From the NCBI GenBank assembly GCA_020048935.1, contig JAIFLS010000018.1, positions 1-18,166 of the forward strand: a stretch of DNA of 18,166 nucleotides. The letters run 5' to 3'. Every line of letters starts with the position of its first letter. Position 1 is the first letter of the stretch. Below the pieces are notes generated by a model. The model searched no databases. It saw only the letters and a list, made by a program, of their open reading frames with translations, and was not told the origin of the DNA. The translations under genes were made by a program, and so were the position numbers. This DNA is from a bacterium. Its GTDB lineage: Bacteria; Verrucomicrobiota; Kiritimatiellia; UBA8416. Of the stretch, positions 7,244 to 13,725 are shown piece by piece.

Positions 7244-7429
7244 CTACCAACTGGCCTTGATCACGCCGGGAATCTGCCCTGTCGAGGCCAGCTCCCGAAA
7301 ACAGATTCGGCAAAGATGAAATTTCTGCATGTATGCCCGCGGACGACCGCAGCGCTCGCAGCGGGTATATCCGCGCGATTTGAACTTGGGTACACGACCC
7401 GCCTTAACAATCAATGATGTCTTTGCCAA
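7244..7429 (-). CDS. rpsN: 30S ribosomal protein S14, zinc-binding short type
   Basis: S14 is a 30S head protein. This is the short 61-residue zinc form rather than the 101-residue zinc-free form of E. coli: the four cysteines are C24, C27, C40 and C43 in YTRCERCGRPRAYMQKFHLCRICFREL. The end GQIPGVIKASW is diagnostic. The start codon is TTG at 7429, with GGAGGATG about 7 bases upstream and the expected AKTSLIVKA opening right after; no ATG fits the frame. Zinc dependence means a zinc-free paralogue may exist elsewhere under zinc control, but none is in this window. It sits between rplE and rpsH as usual. Confidence 0.97.
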   Translation of the reverse strand: MAKTSLIVKAGRVPKFKSRGYTRCERCGRPRAYMQKFHLCRICFRELASTGQIPGVIKASW

Positions 7430-7449
7430 TGTTCATCCTCCGTTACTGA

Positions 7450-7983
7450 CTATGACGCGAACGGCATCCCCAGAAGCGAAAGCAGCTCGCGCGCCTCCCC
7501 GTCCGTCTTCGCCGTCGTAACAATTGTAATATTCATCCCCTGCACCGCACCACTATGGTTCGGATCGATCTCAGGGAAAATCGTCTGTTCCTTCAACCCC
7601 AGCGTGTAACTGCCGCGCCCGTCGAAGCCCTTCGATGCCACTCCGCGGAAGTCGCGGATACGCGGAAGCGCCACATTCACCAGCCGGTCAAGGAAATCAT
7701 ACATCCGGTCCTGGCGCAGTGTCACTTTCGCGCCGATGCTCATCCCCTCGCGCAGTTTGAAATTCGAGATACTCACGCGCGCCTTGGTCACAACCGGACG
7801 CTGCCCCGTGATGGCGGCCAGATCCTCAACGACCGTCTTGAGCTTGTCCTTGTCCGCGCAACCCATGCCCATGTTGACCACGACCTTGGTCAACTTTGGA
7901 ACCATCAGCGGGTTGCCCAGACTGAACTTCGCCTTCAGCGCCGGCACCGCCACTGTCTTGTACTTTTCTCTCATCGTTGCCAT
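7450..7983 (-). CDS. rplE: 50S ribosomal protein L5
   Basis: L5 binds 5S rRNA, forms the central protuberance and contacts P-site tRNA. The frame is 177 residues (E. coli 179). Hallmarks are VPKLTKVVVNMGMG, DLAAITGQRPVVTKARVSISNFKLREG, IGAKVTLRQDRMYDFLDRLVNVALPRIRDFRGV, GRGSYTLGLKEQTIFPEI and NITIVTTAKTDGEARELL. A TTG further upstream would add six residues, but the ATG at 7983 has GAGGG five bases before it and overlaps nothing, so it is preferred. It is followed 20 bases later by rpsN, the conserved neighbour. Confidence 0.97.
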   Translation of the reverse strand: MATMREKYKTVAVPALKAKFSLGNPLMVPKLTKVVVNMGMGCADKDKLKTVVEDLAAITGQRPVVTKARVSISNFKLREGMSIGAKVTLRQDRMYDFLDRLVNVALPRIRDFRGVASKGFDGRGSYTLGLKEQTIFPEIDPNHSGAVQGMNITIVTTAKTDGEARELLSLLGMPFAS

Positions 7984-7997
7984 AACGCCCTCAATCC

Positions 7998-8315
7998 TCA
8001 ATCAAACACGTGGCTGCTAGCCTTGCTTTTACGAACACGCTTGCCATCGTCAGTCACCGAGCTGACGCGCACGCCCTTCTTCACCGCCGGGTCGTAAGGC
8101 ATCAGGTTCGAAAGCGCGATCGCCGCCTCGCGCTCCACCATGCCACCCTGGGGATTCTTCTCCGACCGCTTGATCGTGGAGGTCCTGACTTTCAGTCCCT
8201 CCACATAAGCGCGGCCTTTCTCACGATCGACCCGCAGCACGCGACCGGTCTTGCCGGCATCCACGCCCGCGATCGAAACGACTTCATCACCTTTTTTTAT
8301 CCTGCAGATACTCAC
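7998..8315 (-). CDS. rplX: 50S ribosomal protein L24
   Basis: L24 is one of the two assembly initiators of the 50S subunit. The chosen frame is 105 residues with a KOW-type core: CRIKKGDEVVSIAGVDAGKTGRVLRVDRE near the N terminus, followed by VEGLKVRTSTIKRSEKNPQGG and ALSNLMPYDPAVKKG. The start is GTG at 8315 because GAGGGGAC sits at the right distance and the protein then begins just before the conserved KKGDEV; an in-frame GTG four codons earlier is possible but has a poorer site. The next gene, rplE, begins 14 bases after the stop, so the S8-repressor site that E. coli uses in this spacer has little room here. Confidence 0.95.
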   Translation of the reverse strand: MSICRIKKGDEVVSIAGVDAGKTGRVLRVDREKGRAYVEGLKVRTSTIKRSEKNPQGGMVEREAAIALSNLMPYDPAVKKGVRVSSVTDDGKRVRKSKASSHVFD

Positions 8316-8339
8316 GTGTCCCCTCACCCGCTCTTGCGA

Positions 8340-8705
8340 CTAAAGCACCTCTGGTGCAAGCGATACCACTTTCATATAATTCATCTCGCGCAATTCACGG
8401 GCCACCGGCCCGAAAATCCGCGAACCGATCGGATTCTTGTTCGCGTCAATAAGCACAATGGCGTTATTGTCGAACCGCAGCTCGCTCCCGTCCCGGCGCT
8501 TCAGCGGATGCTTGGTGCGCACGACCAGGGCCGTGCAGACCTGGCCGTGCTTGATGGCCCCGTTGGGAGTCACCTCCTGCACCGCCACCTTGATGATGTC
8601 GCCGATGTACGCATAGCGCTTGCGCTGCCCCAGCACCCGGAAACAACGTGCACGCCGAGCCCCCGTGTTGTCCGCCACCACGAGCATGGTTTGTTCCTGT
8701 ATCAT
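8340..8705 (-). CDS. rplN: 50S ribosomal protein L14
   Basis: L14 lies at the subunit interface, where it forms bridges to 16S rRNA and is the contact for the silencing factor RsfS. The 121-residue protein matches E. coli L14 (123) nearly end to end: MIQEQTMLVVADNTGARRARC, YAYIGDIIKVAVQEVTPNGAIKHG, VVRTKHPLKRRDGSELRFDNNAIVLI, NPIGSRIFGPVARELRE and KVVSLAPEVL. It starts with ATG. It is the first gene of the spc-type block, with rplX 24 bases on. No anomalies were seen. Confidence 0.98.
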   Translation of the reverse strand: MIQEQTMLVVADNTGARRARCFRVLGQRKRYAYIGDIIKVAVQEVTPNGAIKHGQVCTALVVRTKHPLKRRDGSELRFDNNAIVLIDANKNPIGSRIFGPVARELREMNYMKVVSLAPEVL

Positions 8706-8728
8706 GACCCATCCCCCGGAAAACGCCC

Positions 8729-9001
8729 TCAGGCGCTCTTCTCTGTTACTTGCGACAGGCGCCAGCGCTTCATGCGGCTCAGTGGACGCGACTCCACGAT
8801 CACCACCTTGTCCCCGACTCCTGCCTCGTTGTTCTCGTCATGCGCATGAAACTTGCGCTTCTGACGGATGATCTTACCGTAATCCACATGTGCCTTGCGG
8901 GTCTCGGTCTGCACCACAACGGTCTTGTCACCGCTGCGGCTGACCACCACCCCGTGCATCGTCTTGCGGTTCCCGCGTGTACTGTCTTTCACTTCATCCA
9001 T
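8729..9001 (-). CDS. rpsQ: 30S ribosomal protein S17
   Basis: S17 is an OB-fold primary binding protein of the 16S rRNA 5' domain. The protein is 90 residues, slightly longer than E. coli S17 (84) because of a charged N-terminal stretch (MDEVKDSTRGNRK). Conserved parts are HGVVVSRSGDKTVVVQTETRKAHVDYGK, then KFHAHDENNEAGVGDKVVI and ESRPLSRMKRWRL, diagnostic for the family. The ATG overlaps the rpmC stop by 8 bases; a GTG at codon 4 is an alternative start. It closes the S10-type block, and rplN follows after 23 bases with no sign of a terminator or promoter, so the spc genes are probably on the same transcript. Confidence 0.96.
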   Translation of the reverse strand: MDEVKDSTRGNRKTMHGVVVSRSGDKTVVVQTETRKAHVDYGKIIRQKRKFHAHDENNEAGVGDKVVIVESRPLSRMKRWRLSQVTEKSA

Positions 9002-9224
9002 GGTGCTTCACACCTTCCTGTTCCCGCATCAGTGTCTTGATCCGCGCAATATCCCGGCGCAGCGCACGAGCCTTCAGCGGATTGTCCGCCGCATCGGCCA
9101 CGTCCTTGCGGACCTTCAGCATAAACAGCTCCTGCCGTTTTTCCTCGTACGCCTCGCGCAGTTCCTCGGCACTGCGATCTCTCAGTTCGGCTGCTTTCAT
9201 ATCGCTTACTCTAACCCTTGCCAT
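8994..9224 (-). CDS. rpmC: 50S ribosomal protein L29
   Basis: L29 is a small helical 50S protein near the tunnel exit. The frame gives 76 residues: MARVRVSDMKAAELRDRSAEEL, a long amphipathic helix (REAYEEKRQELFMLKVRKD) and the closing ARALRRDIARIKTLMREQE, typical of L29 (usually 60-75 residues). The start is uncertain: the first ATG (9224) lies 7 bases after the rplP stop without a clear Shine-Dalgarno, while Met9 at 9200 (MKAAELRD) is where most L29 proteins begin but also lacks a good site. Coupling to rplP favours the first. The 3' end overlaps the rpsQ start by 8 bases (ATGGATGA). Confidence 0.93.
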   Translation of the reverse strand: MARVRVSDMKAAELRDRSAEELREAYEEKRQELFMLKVRKDVADAADNPLKARALRRDIARIKTLMREQEGVKHHG

Positions 9225-9231
9225 CCGTTAA

Positions 9232-9648
9232 TCAATTCTCGCCCCGCCGCACAAGCCGCGTCCGCAACCCGAGCTTGGCATCCGCCAGCCGCAGGGCCGC
9301 CACCGCCACTTCCTCAGGTACGCCGGCCACCTCGAACAGGATCCGCCCCGGACGGATAACGGCCGCCCAGTATTCCGGATTACCCTTGCCCTTGCCCATG
9401 CGAACCTCAATCGGCTTCGTCGTCACCGGCTTGTCAGGAAACACCCGGATCCACAACTTTCCCTTGCGCTTCATGTGGCGGTTGATCGCCACACGGCACG
9501 CCTCGATCTGCGTCGCCTTCAACCACCCGCGGCTCATGCTCTTCAACCCGTAATCACCGAAGTCGACCGATGTACCCGCCTTCGCGGACCCCGAACGGCT
9601 ACCCTTCTGCACCTTGCGGTGCTTCGTCCTCTTAGGCATAAGTGGCAT
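9232..9648 (-). CDS. rplP: 50S ribosomal protein L16
   Basis: L16 sits by the A-site tRNA elbow and is essential for late 50S assembly. The frame is 138 residues. L16 signatures are PKRTKHRKVQKG, GDYGLKSMSRGWLKATQIEACR, LWIRVFPDKPVTTKP, VRMGKGKGNPEYWAAVIRPG and VAGVPEEVA. The first ATG (9648) has AGGAG 9 bases upstream; the second ATG, three codons in, gives the more usual MPKRTKH start but has no binding site of its own, so the first is preferred with modest certainty. It overlaps the 3' end of rpsC. The rpmC start follows 7 bases after the stop. Confidence 0.96.
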   Translation of the reverse strand: MPLMPKRTKHRKVQKGSRSGSAKAGTSVDFGDYGLKSMSRGWLKATQIEACRVAINRHMKRKGKLWIRVFPDKPVTTKPIEVRMGKGKGNPEYWAAVIRPGRILFEVAGVPEEVAVAALRLADAKLGLRTRLVRRGEN

Positions 9649-10303
9649 TGCGTACAGCTCCTCTCTTGCCCTTCACGGCCTCTTCCCGCTTCTTGCAGAC
9701 CCACACCTTCACACCGATGCGGCCTGCCGTCGTCGCGGCCTCCGCAAACCCGTAATCAATATTCGCGCGCAACGTGTGCAGCGGGATCCGCCCCTCCTTG
9801 TACCACTCGACACGCGCCAGCTCGCTGCCGCCCAGTCGACCGGCCGCCCGGATCTTGATCCCTTCCGCCCCCAGGTCCATCGCCATTTTCATCGCCCGCT
9901 TCATCGCCCGGCGGAACGACACGCGCCGCTCCATCTGCTGGCCGATACTCGCGGCAATCAACTGCGCGTTGCAATCCGGATCGCGGATCTCCTGGATCTC
10001 GATGTAGATCTCCTTGCCGGTCATCTTCGCCAGATGCATGCGGACTTTCTCAAGCTCCTGGCCCTTGCGCCCGATCACGATGCCGGGACGCGCCGTATGG
10101 ATGCTGATGCGGACACGGTTCGCATAACGCTCGATGTCGATCCGGGCCACCGACGCGCTGTCAAGACGCTCACGCACGACATCCCGAATGGCAAGATCCT
10201 CGTTCAGCATGTCGCCGAACCCTTTCTTGCCGGAGAACCAACGCGACCGCCAGTCCTTGTCGACGGTCACCCGAAGTCCGATTGGATTGATTTTTTGTCC
10301 CAA
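9632..10303 (-). CDS. rpsC: 30S ribosomal protein S3
   Basis: S3 forms part of the mRNA entry channel and contributes to ribosomal helicase activity. The 223-residue protein starts MGQKINPIGLRVTVDKDW, the universal S3 opening. It has a KH-type RNA-binding domain with the GRKG loop at 78-81, and the C-terminal domain includes GAEGIKIRAAGRLGGSELAR and IGVKVWVCKK. The start codon is TTG, not ATG: the codon for the first residue of the invariant GQKINP opening is TTG at 10303, and AGGAGG lies about 8 bases upstream with no competing ATG, so this assignment is strong. The 3' end overlaps the rplP start by 17 bases, so translation of the two is probably linked. Confidence 0.97.
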   Translation of the reverse strand: MGQKINPIGLRVTVDKDWRSRWFSGKKGFGDMLNEDLAIRDVVRERLDSASVARIDIERYANRVRISIHTARPGIVIGRKGQELEKVRMHLAKMTGKEIYIEIQEIRDPDCNAQLIAASIGQQMERRVSFRRAMKRAMKMAMDLGAEGIKIRAAGRLGGSELARVEWYKEGRIPLHTLRANIDYGFAEAATTAGRIGVKVWVCKKREEAVKGKRGAVRNATYA

Positions 10304-10341
10304 AACTGAATCCTCCTAAGCCGCAGCGCCAAAAGCCCGCA

Positions 10342-10362
10342 TTATTTACCGAATTATTTACC
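10342..10362. repeat. Near-perfect 12-base tandem repeat over the rplV stop codon
   Basis: On the coding strand GGTAAATAATTC is followed directly by GGTAAATAATGC. The first unit holds the last two sense codons and the TAA stop of rplV, and the second gives a backup in-frame TAA. Small slippage duplications of this kind are common; the effect is probably neutral. Confidence 0.8.
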
Positions 10363-10689
10363 GTCCGTCAAAACAATCTTGACGTGACACATCTTTTTCT
10401 CAATGTGGCTGACCATGCCGCGTGCCCGAGGCCAGAACCGCTTCATGCGCGGCCCCTCGTCGATCACGGCCTGCTTGACCCGCAGCGTATCCGCCGGCAG
10501 ATCGGCATTGTTCTCCGCATTCGCGATCGCCGATTTCAGCGTCTTGCCGATCTGTACGGCCGCCTTGCGCTCGCCAACCGTCGTCAACTGCAGCGCCTCC
10601 GCCACCCGCAACCCCGTCAACTTGCGCGCCAGGTCACGTGCCTTCGACGGCGTCATTCTCACAAACCTACTGACTGCTTGTACTTCCAT
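10354..10689 (-). CDS. rplV: 50S ribosomal protein L22
   Basis: L22 contacts all 23S rRNA domains and its beta-hairpin lines the exit tunnel, near where macrolides bind. The protein is 111 residues, as usual. Diagnostic pieces are FVRMTPSKARDLARKLTGL at the start, KSAIANAENNADLPADTL in the middle, and the hairpin and tail AVIDEGPRMKRFWPRARGM with HIEKKMCHVKIVLTD. The ribosome binding site is a weak G-rich stretch. The end is odd: a 12-base unit covering the stop codon is nearly repeated in tandem, giving two in-frame TAA stops (GGTAAATAA twice). The 50-base spacer to rpsC then carries the strong AGGAGG for the rpsC TTG start. Confidence 0.97.
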   Translation of the reverse strand: MEVQAVSRFVRMTPSKARDLARKLTGLRVAEALQLTTVGERKAAVQIGKTLKSAIANAENNADLPADTLRVKQAVIDEGPRMKRFWPRARGMVSHIEKKMCHVKIVLTDGK

Positions 10690-10706
10690 GGTTTACGTCC
10701 CGTCCC

Positions 10707-10985
10707 CTACTTGACTGCCTTATCCGTGTGAGACCCATGACGGCGGAACGTCCGTGTCGGCGCGAACTCGCCCAGGCGATGACCGACCATGTTCTCCGTT
10801 ATGAATACCGAGATATGCTGTTTGCCGTTGTGAATCCCCATCGTGTGCCCGACAAACTCGGGCATGATCATCGAACGCCGCGACCACGTCTTCATCGGCC
10901 GGCGATCACCTGCACGATTCATCCGTTCGATCTTGCGCATCAGCTTCGGATCCACGTAGGGACCCTTCTTAATGGAGCGTGCCAT
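10707..10985 (-). CDS. rpsS: 30S ribosomal protein S19
   Basis: S19 binds the 30S head together with S13 and lies near the A-site finger bridge. The 92-residue protein has the expected length and reads MARSIKKGPYVDPKLMRKIE, then TWSRRSMIMPEFVGHTMGIHNGK, and EFAPTRTFRRHGSHTDK, an almost textbook S19. The ATG begins 3 bases after the rplB stop, with a GGAG within the end of rplB, so translation is probably coupled. The next gene, rplV, begins 17 bases after the stop. Gene order rplB-rpsS-rplV-rpsC is the conserved S10-operon order. No anomalies were seen. Confidence 0.98.
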   Translation of the reverse strand: MARSIKKGPYVDPKLMRKIERMNRAGDRRPMKTWSRRSMIMPEFVGHTMGIHNGKQHISVFITENMVGHRLGEFAPTRTFRRHGSHTDKAVK

Positions 10986-10988
10986 AGT

Positions 10989-11813
10989 CTATTTTCTCCG
11001 CTTAACAATGAATTTGCTGGAAGGCTTGCGCCGACCGCGCGTCTTGCCGCCCTTCGCCAACTGCCCCCACGGCGAAACCGGATGCCCGCCACCGGACGTA
11101 CGGCCCTCGCCACCGCCCATCGGATGGTCCACCGGGTTCATCGCAACACCGCGCACCGTCGGGCGGACGCCCCGCCAGCGCTTGCGCCCCGCCTTGCCCA
11201 TGCTCTCGGAGCCATGCTCGGCATTACCCACCTGGCCAACAGTCGCCATGCAGCGCACGTTGATCATGCGGATTTCACCGCTCGGAAGCTTGATCTGCGC
11301 GAAACGCCCCTCGCGGGACATCAACTGCGCGCTTCCGCCTGCGCTGCGGCAAACCTTGCCACCCCGCCCCGGCTCAAGTTCTACATTGTGGATGAACATG
11401 CCCAGCGGGATCTTGGCCAGCGGCAGCGCGTTTCCAACCGTCGCTTCCGCCGCCTCGCCCGAGACAACCTGCACGCCGACCTGCAGCCGCGACGGAGCCA
11501 GGATATAGCGCTTCTCGCCGTCCACGTAATGCAGCAGCGCGATATTGGCCGAACGCCCGGGATCATACTCGATCGCCGCCACCTTGGCAGGTATATCCAC
11601 CTTGTCACGCTTGAAATCGATCACGCGCAACTTGCGCTTGTGGCCGCCCCCGCGATGGCGGACCGTGATCCGGCCGGACGAGTTGCGCCCTGCGTTCTGC
11701 TTGGTGGAGCGAACCAGCGATCGCTCCGGCTTCGTCTTGGTAATTTCCTCGAACCCCGAAACGGTCGTGAACCGCATGCTCGGCGTCGTCGGCTTGTATT
11801 TCTTAAGTGCCAT
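10989..11813 (-). CDS. rplB: 50S ribosomal protein L2
   Basis: L2 is among the most conserved 50S proteins and is needed for subunit association and peptidyl transferase activity. The 274-residue length is standard (E. coli 273). Visible hallmarks: GRNSSGRITVRHRGGGHKR (43-60), the IEYDPGRSANIALLHY block (81-96), LEPGRGGKVCRSAGGSAQL, and VRGVAMNPVDHPMGGGEGR with His230 at the place of the functionally important E. coli His229. The basic C terminus ends SSKFIVKRRK. The start ATG has AGAGGA just upstream. It is separated from rplW by 32 bases and from rpsS by only 3 bases, so the rpsS ribosome binding site lies inside the end of this gene. Confidence 0.98.
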   Translation of the reverse strand: MALKKYKPTTPSMRFTTVSGFEEITKTKPERSLVRSTKQNAGRNSSGRITVRHRGGGHKRKLRVIDFKRDKVDIPAKVAAIEYDPGRSANIALLHYVDGEKRYILAPSRLQVGVQVVSGEAAEATVGNALPLAKIPLGMFIHNVELEPGRGGKVCRSAGGSAQLMSREGRFAQIKLPSGEIRMINVRCMATVGQVGNAEHGSESMGKAGRKRWRGVRPTVRGVAMNPVDHPMGGGEGRTSGGGHPVSPWGQLAKGGKTRGRRKPSSKFIVKRRK

Positions 11814-11845
11814 GGTTCCTCTTCTCTATCGCAACGTCTATCGCA

Positions 11846-12127
11846 CTATGCCAAATCAATTTTATTGTCAGCCGCCAGTGTCACCACCGCACGCTTCCAG
11901 TCCGGGCGCTTCCCGAATTTCGCCGTCCGCTGACGTTTCTTCTTTCCTTCGTAATTCATGGTGTTTACCTTCGTGACCGTCACGTCAAACAATGACTCCA
12001 CGGCCCGCTTGATCTCCACCTTGTTCGAATCCGAAGCCACCTCGAAAAGGTACTTGTTCGCCTCGCCCAGAAGCGCGCCCTTTTCCGTTACCTGCATCTT
12101 TTTGATGACCGAACGTGAATCCTTCAT
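11846..12127 (-). CDS. rplW: 50S ribosomal protein L23
   Basis: L23 sits at the exit of the peptide tunnel and is the docking point for trigger factor and SRP. The chosen frame is 93 residues. Conserved stretches are VTEKGALLGEANKYLFEV near the start, the KVEIKRAVESLFDVTVTKVNT block (the most diagnostic L23 motif), GKKKRQRTAKFGKRPDWKRAVVTL and a short acidic end. The ATG at 12127 is preferred over a GTG one codon earlier because the TAAGGCGGGG stretch spaces better with ATG; that stretch overlaps the rplD stop, so the two genes are likely coupled. It sits between rplD and rplB as in nearly all bacteria. Nothing unusual is visible. Confidence 0.96.
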   Translation of the reverse strand: MKDSRSVIKKMQVTEKGALLGEANKYLFEVASDSNKVEIKRAVESLFDVTVTKVNTMNYEGKKKRQRTAKFGKRPDWKRAVVTLAADNKIDLA

Positions 12128-12136
12128 CACCCCGCC

Positions 12137-12763
12137 TTACTTCGCTAAACGCGCCATGAGCTGTTCCAGGCCTGCGCTGTTCGCCAGCACCACCGGATAC
12201 CGCAGCAATTGATAAACATTGACATCGGCCGCACGAACCAGCTCTACCAGCGGAACATTCCGTACCGACAGCGCCAGGCCCCGCTCCACCGTATCCACGA
12301 CAACCAGTACCGGACCCCTGAGCCCCTGAGCCTTGAGCAGCGCGGCAAAGGCCTTGGTCTTCGGTCCCTCGAATGCCAGGGGCTCGACAACCCGCACCGC
12401 GCCCGCGCTCAGCGCCTCGCTCAATGCACGCCGGAAAGCCAGCTTCGACACCTTCTTGTTCACCTTGACCGCGAAGTCGCGCGGACGGGGTCCGAACGTT
12501 GTCGCGCCACCGCGCCAGATCGTCGACTGACGGTAACCGGCACGCGCCCGCCCTGTTCCCTTCTGCTTCCAGGGCTTCTTCCCGCTACCCGCGACCTCGC
12601 CCTTCTGCAGGGTGCAGGCCGTCCCGGCGCGCCGCGCGTTCGTCAGCGCCACCACCGCGTCATGCACAGCCTGGGCACCCTTCTCCATCTCCAGCAGCCC
12701 CGCAGGAACTTCGATCTCCCCGGTGGCATTGCCGACTGCATTATATTTCTTCACCATACTCAT
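12137..12763 (-). CDS. rplD: 50S ribosomal protein L4
   Basis: L4 binds 23S rRNA domain I, and its long loop lines the peptide exit tunnel. The protein is 208 residues. The tunnel loop is recognisable: GSGKKPWKQKGTGRARAG followed by STIWRGGATTFGPRPRDF, then KVNKKVSKLAFRRALSEAL. The C-terminal half (VLVVVDTVERGLALSVRNV, VYQLLRYPVVLANSAGLEQL) fits the L4 fold. The start ATG at 12763 overlaps the rplC stop (ATGA) with GGGGCGG upstream; Met3 is a possible alternative. In E. coli, L4 also represses the S10 operon by attenuation in a leader; no leader space exists upstream of rpsJ here, so that feedback is either missing or works elsewhere. The rplW start follows after about 9 bases. Confidence 0.97.
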   Translation of the reverse strand: MSMVKKYNAVGNATGEIEVPAGLLEMEKGAQAVHDAVVALTNARRAGTACTLQKGEVAGSGKKPWKQKGTGRARAGYRQSTIWRGGATTFGPRPRDFAVKVNKKVSKLAFRRALSEALSAGAVRVVEPLAFEGPKTKAFAALLKAQGLRGPVLVVVDTVERGLALSVRNVPLVELVRAADVNVYQLLRYPVVLANSAGLEQLMARLAK

Positions 12764-13398
12764 GCCGCCCCTGCCTTCTTCAACGCCTTTTTCACGATCA
12801 CCAGGCCGCCGTTCGCACCCGGTACCGCACCCTGCACCAGCAGCAGATTCTCCTCGCCGCGCACGGACAGGAGCTTGAGGCTTTGCTGCGTGACGCGCAC
12901 GTTACCCATGTGCCCGGGCATCTTCTGCCCCTTCGCGACGCGGGCGGGATACGAACACTGGCCGATCGAGCCGATACGGCGCTTCGAATGCCCGCCGTGC
13001 GTCATGCGACCGCCCCCCGTGTTGAAGCGCTTGACCACGCCCGCGAAACCGCGACCCTTGGTCGTGCCAATCACATCCACATGACTGCTCCCCTCGAATA
13101 ACGCAACCGTCACCTGCGAGCCGACAGCCGTCGTGTCGTCGCTGGCGCAGGCGAATTCACGCAGCACACGCTGCGGCTCCACCCCGGCCTTCGCATACGC
13201 ACCCGCTTTCGGCTTGCTGACCCGCGACGCCTTCTGCGGCCCGTAACCGAGCTGTAGTGCATCGTATCCGTCATGCTCCTGCGTCTTGCGCTGCACGACG
13301 ACACACGGACCCGCCGCGATAACGGTTACCGCCACACGGTGCCCGTCCGCATCATAAATCTGCGTCATCCCCAGCTTCTTACCAATCAGTCCGTTCAT
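12760..13398 (-). CDS. rplC: 50S ribosomal protein L3
   Basis: L3 is an early 50S assembly protein whose extended loop reaches the peptidyl transferase centre. The 212-residue frame starts MNGLIGKKLGMTQIYDADG, the classic L3 opening, and contains GTTKGRGFAGVVKRF, then GGRMTHGGHSKRR, GSIGQCSYPARVAKGQKMPGHMG and the C-terminal LLLVQGAVPGANGGLVIVKKA. An upstream TTG would add five residues (MSEGI), but the ATG at 13398 has GAAGG at good spacing and matches the family start. Oddity: E. coli carries a methylated glutamine (Gln150) in SIGQNQTPG; here the aligned stretch is SIGQCSYPA, so that glutamine is absent. The gene ends in TGA that overlaps the rplD ATG by four bases (ATGA), indicating translational coupling. 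Confidence 0.97.
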   Translation of the reverse strand: MNGLIGKKLGMTQIYDADGHRVAVTVIAAGPCVVVQRKTQEHDGYDALQLGYGPQKASRVSKPKAGAYAKAGVEPQRVLREFACASDDTTAVGSQVTVALFEGSSHVDVIGTTKGRGFAGVVKRFNTGGGRMTHGGHSKRRIGSIGQCSYPARVAKGQKMPGHMGNVRVTQQSLKLLSVRGEENLLLVQGAVPGANGGLVIVKKALKKAGAA

Positions 13399-13409
13399 GA
13401 TACCTTCAC

Positions 13410-13718
13410 TCAAAGCTTGATCGTTATATCCACGCCCGCCGGCAAGTTGAGCTTCTTCAGCTCATCAACCGTCTTTGCCGTCGGCTCTATTATGTCCAGC
13501 AGCCGCTTATGCGTACGCATCTCGAACTGCTCCATCGATTTCTTATTCACATGCGGGCTGCGATTCACCGTGAACCGCTCAATCCGGGTCGGCAACGGCG
13601 TCGGCCCCGCGACTTGCGCCCCGGTCCCTCTCGCTGTGTCGATAATGTCTGTTACCGCCTGATCCAGTACACTGTGATCATACGCCTGCAATCGAATTCG
13701 TATGCGTTGTCCATCCAT
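13410..13718 (-). CDS. rpsJ: 30S ribosomal protein S10 (NusE)
   Basis: S10 is a 30S head protein and, as NusE, also joins transcription antitermination complexes. The chosen frame is 102 residues, matching the family (about 102-105). It reads MDGQRIRIRLQAYDHSVLDQ at the start, then VAGPTPLPTRIERFTVNRSPHVNKKS, containing the conserved loop region, then EQFEMRTHKRLLDI. A longer in-frame opening exists, but it would run inside fusA and lacks homology, so the ATG at 13718 is used; AGGTGA overlapping the fusA stop is its ribosome binding site. The 7-base gap from fusA leaves no room for the S10-operon leader through which L4 regulates in E. coli. The TGA stop is followed 11 bases later by the rplC ATG. 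Confidence 0.97.
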   Translation of the reverse strand: MDGQRIRIRLQAYDHSVLDQAVTDIIDTARGTGAQVAGPTPLPTRIERFTVNRSPHVNKKSMEQFEMRTHKRLLDIIEPTAKTVDELKKLNLPAGVDITIKL

Positions 13719-13725
13719 GCCTATA

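Noticed and set aside
10728..11933. Long plus-strand open frame of about 400 codons opposite rplB and rpsS
   Set aside because: It lies wholly antisense to conserved r-protein genes, is rich in Arg, His, Pro and Ala as expected from a GC-rich antisense frame, has no family motif, and shows no ribosome binding context.
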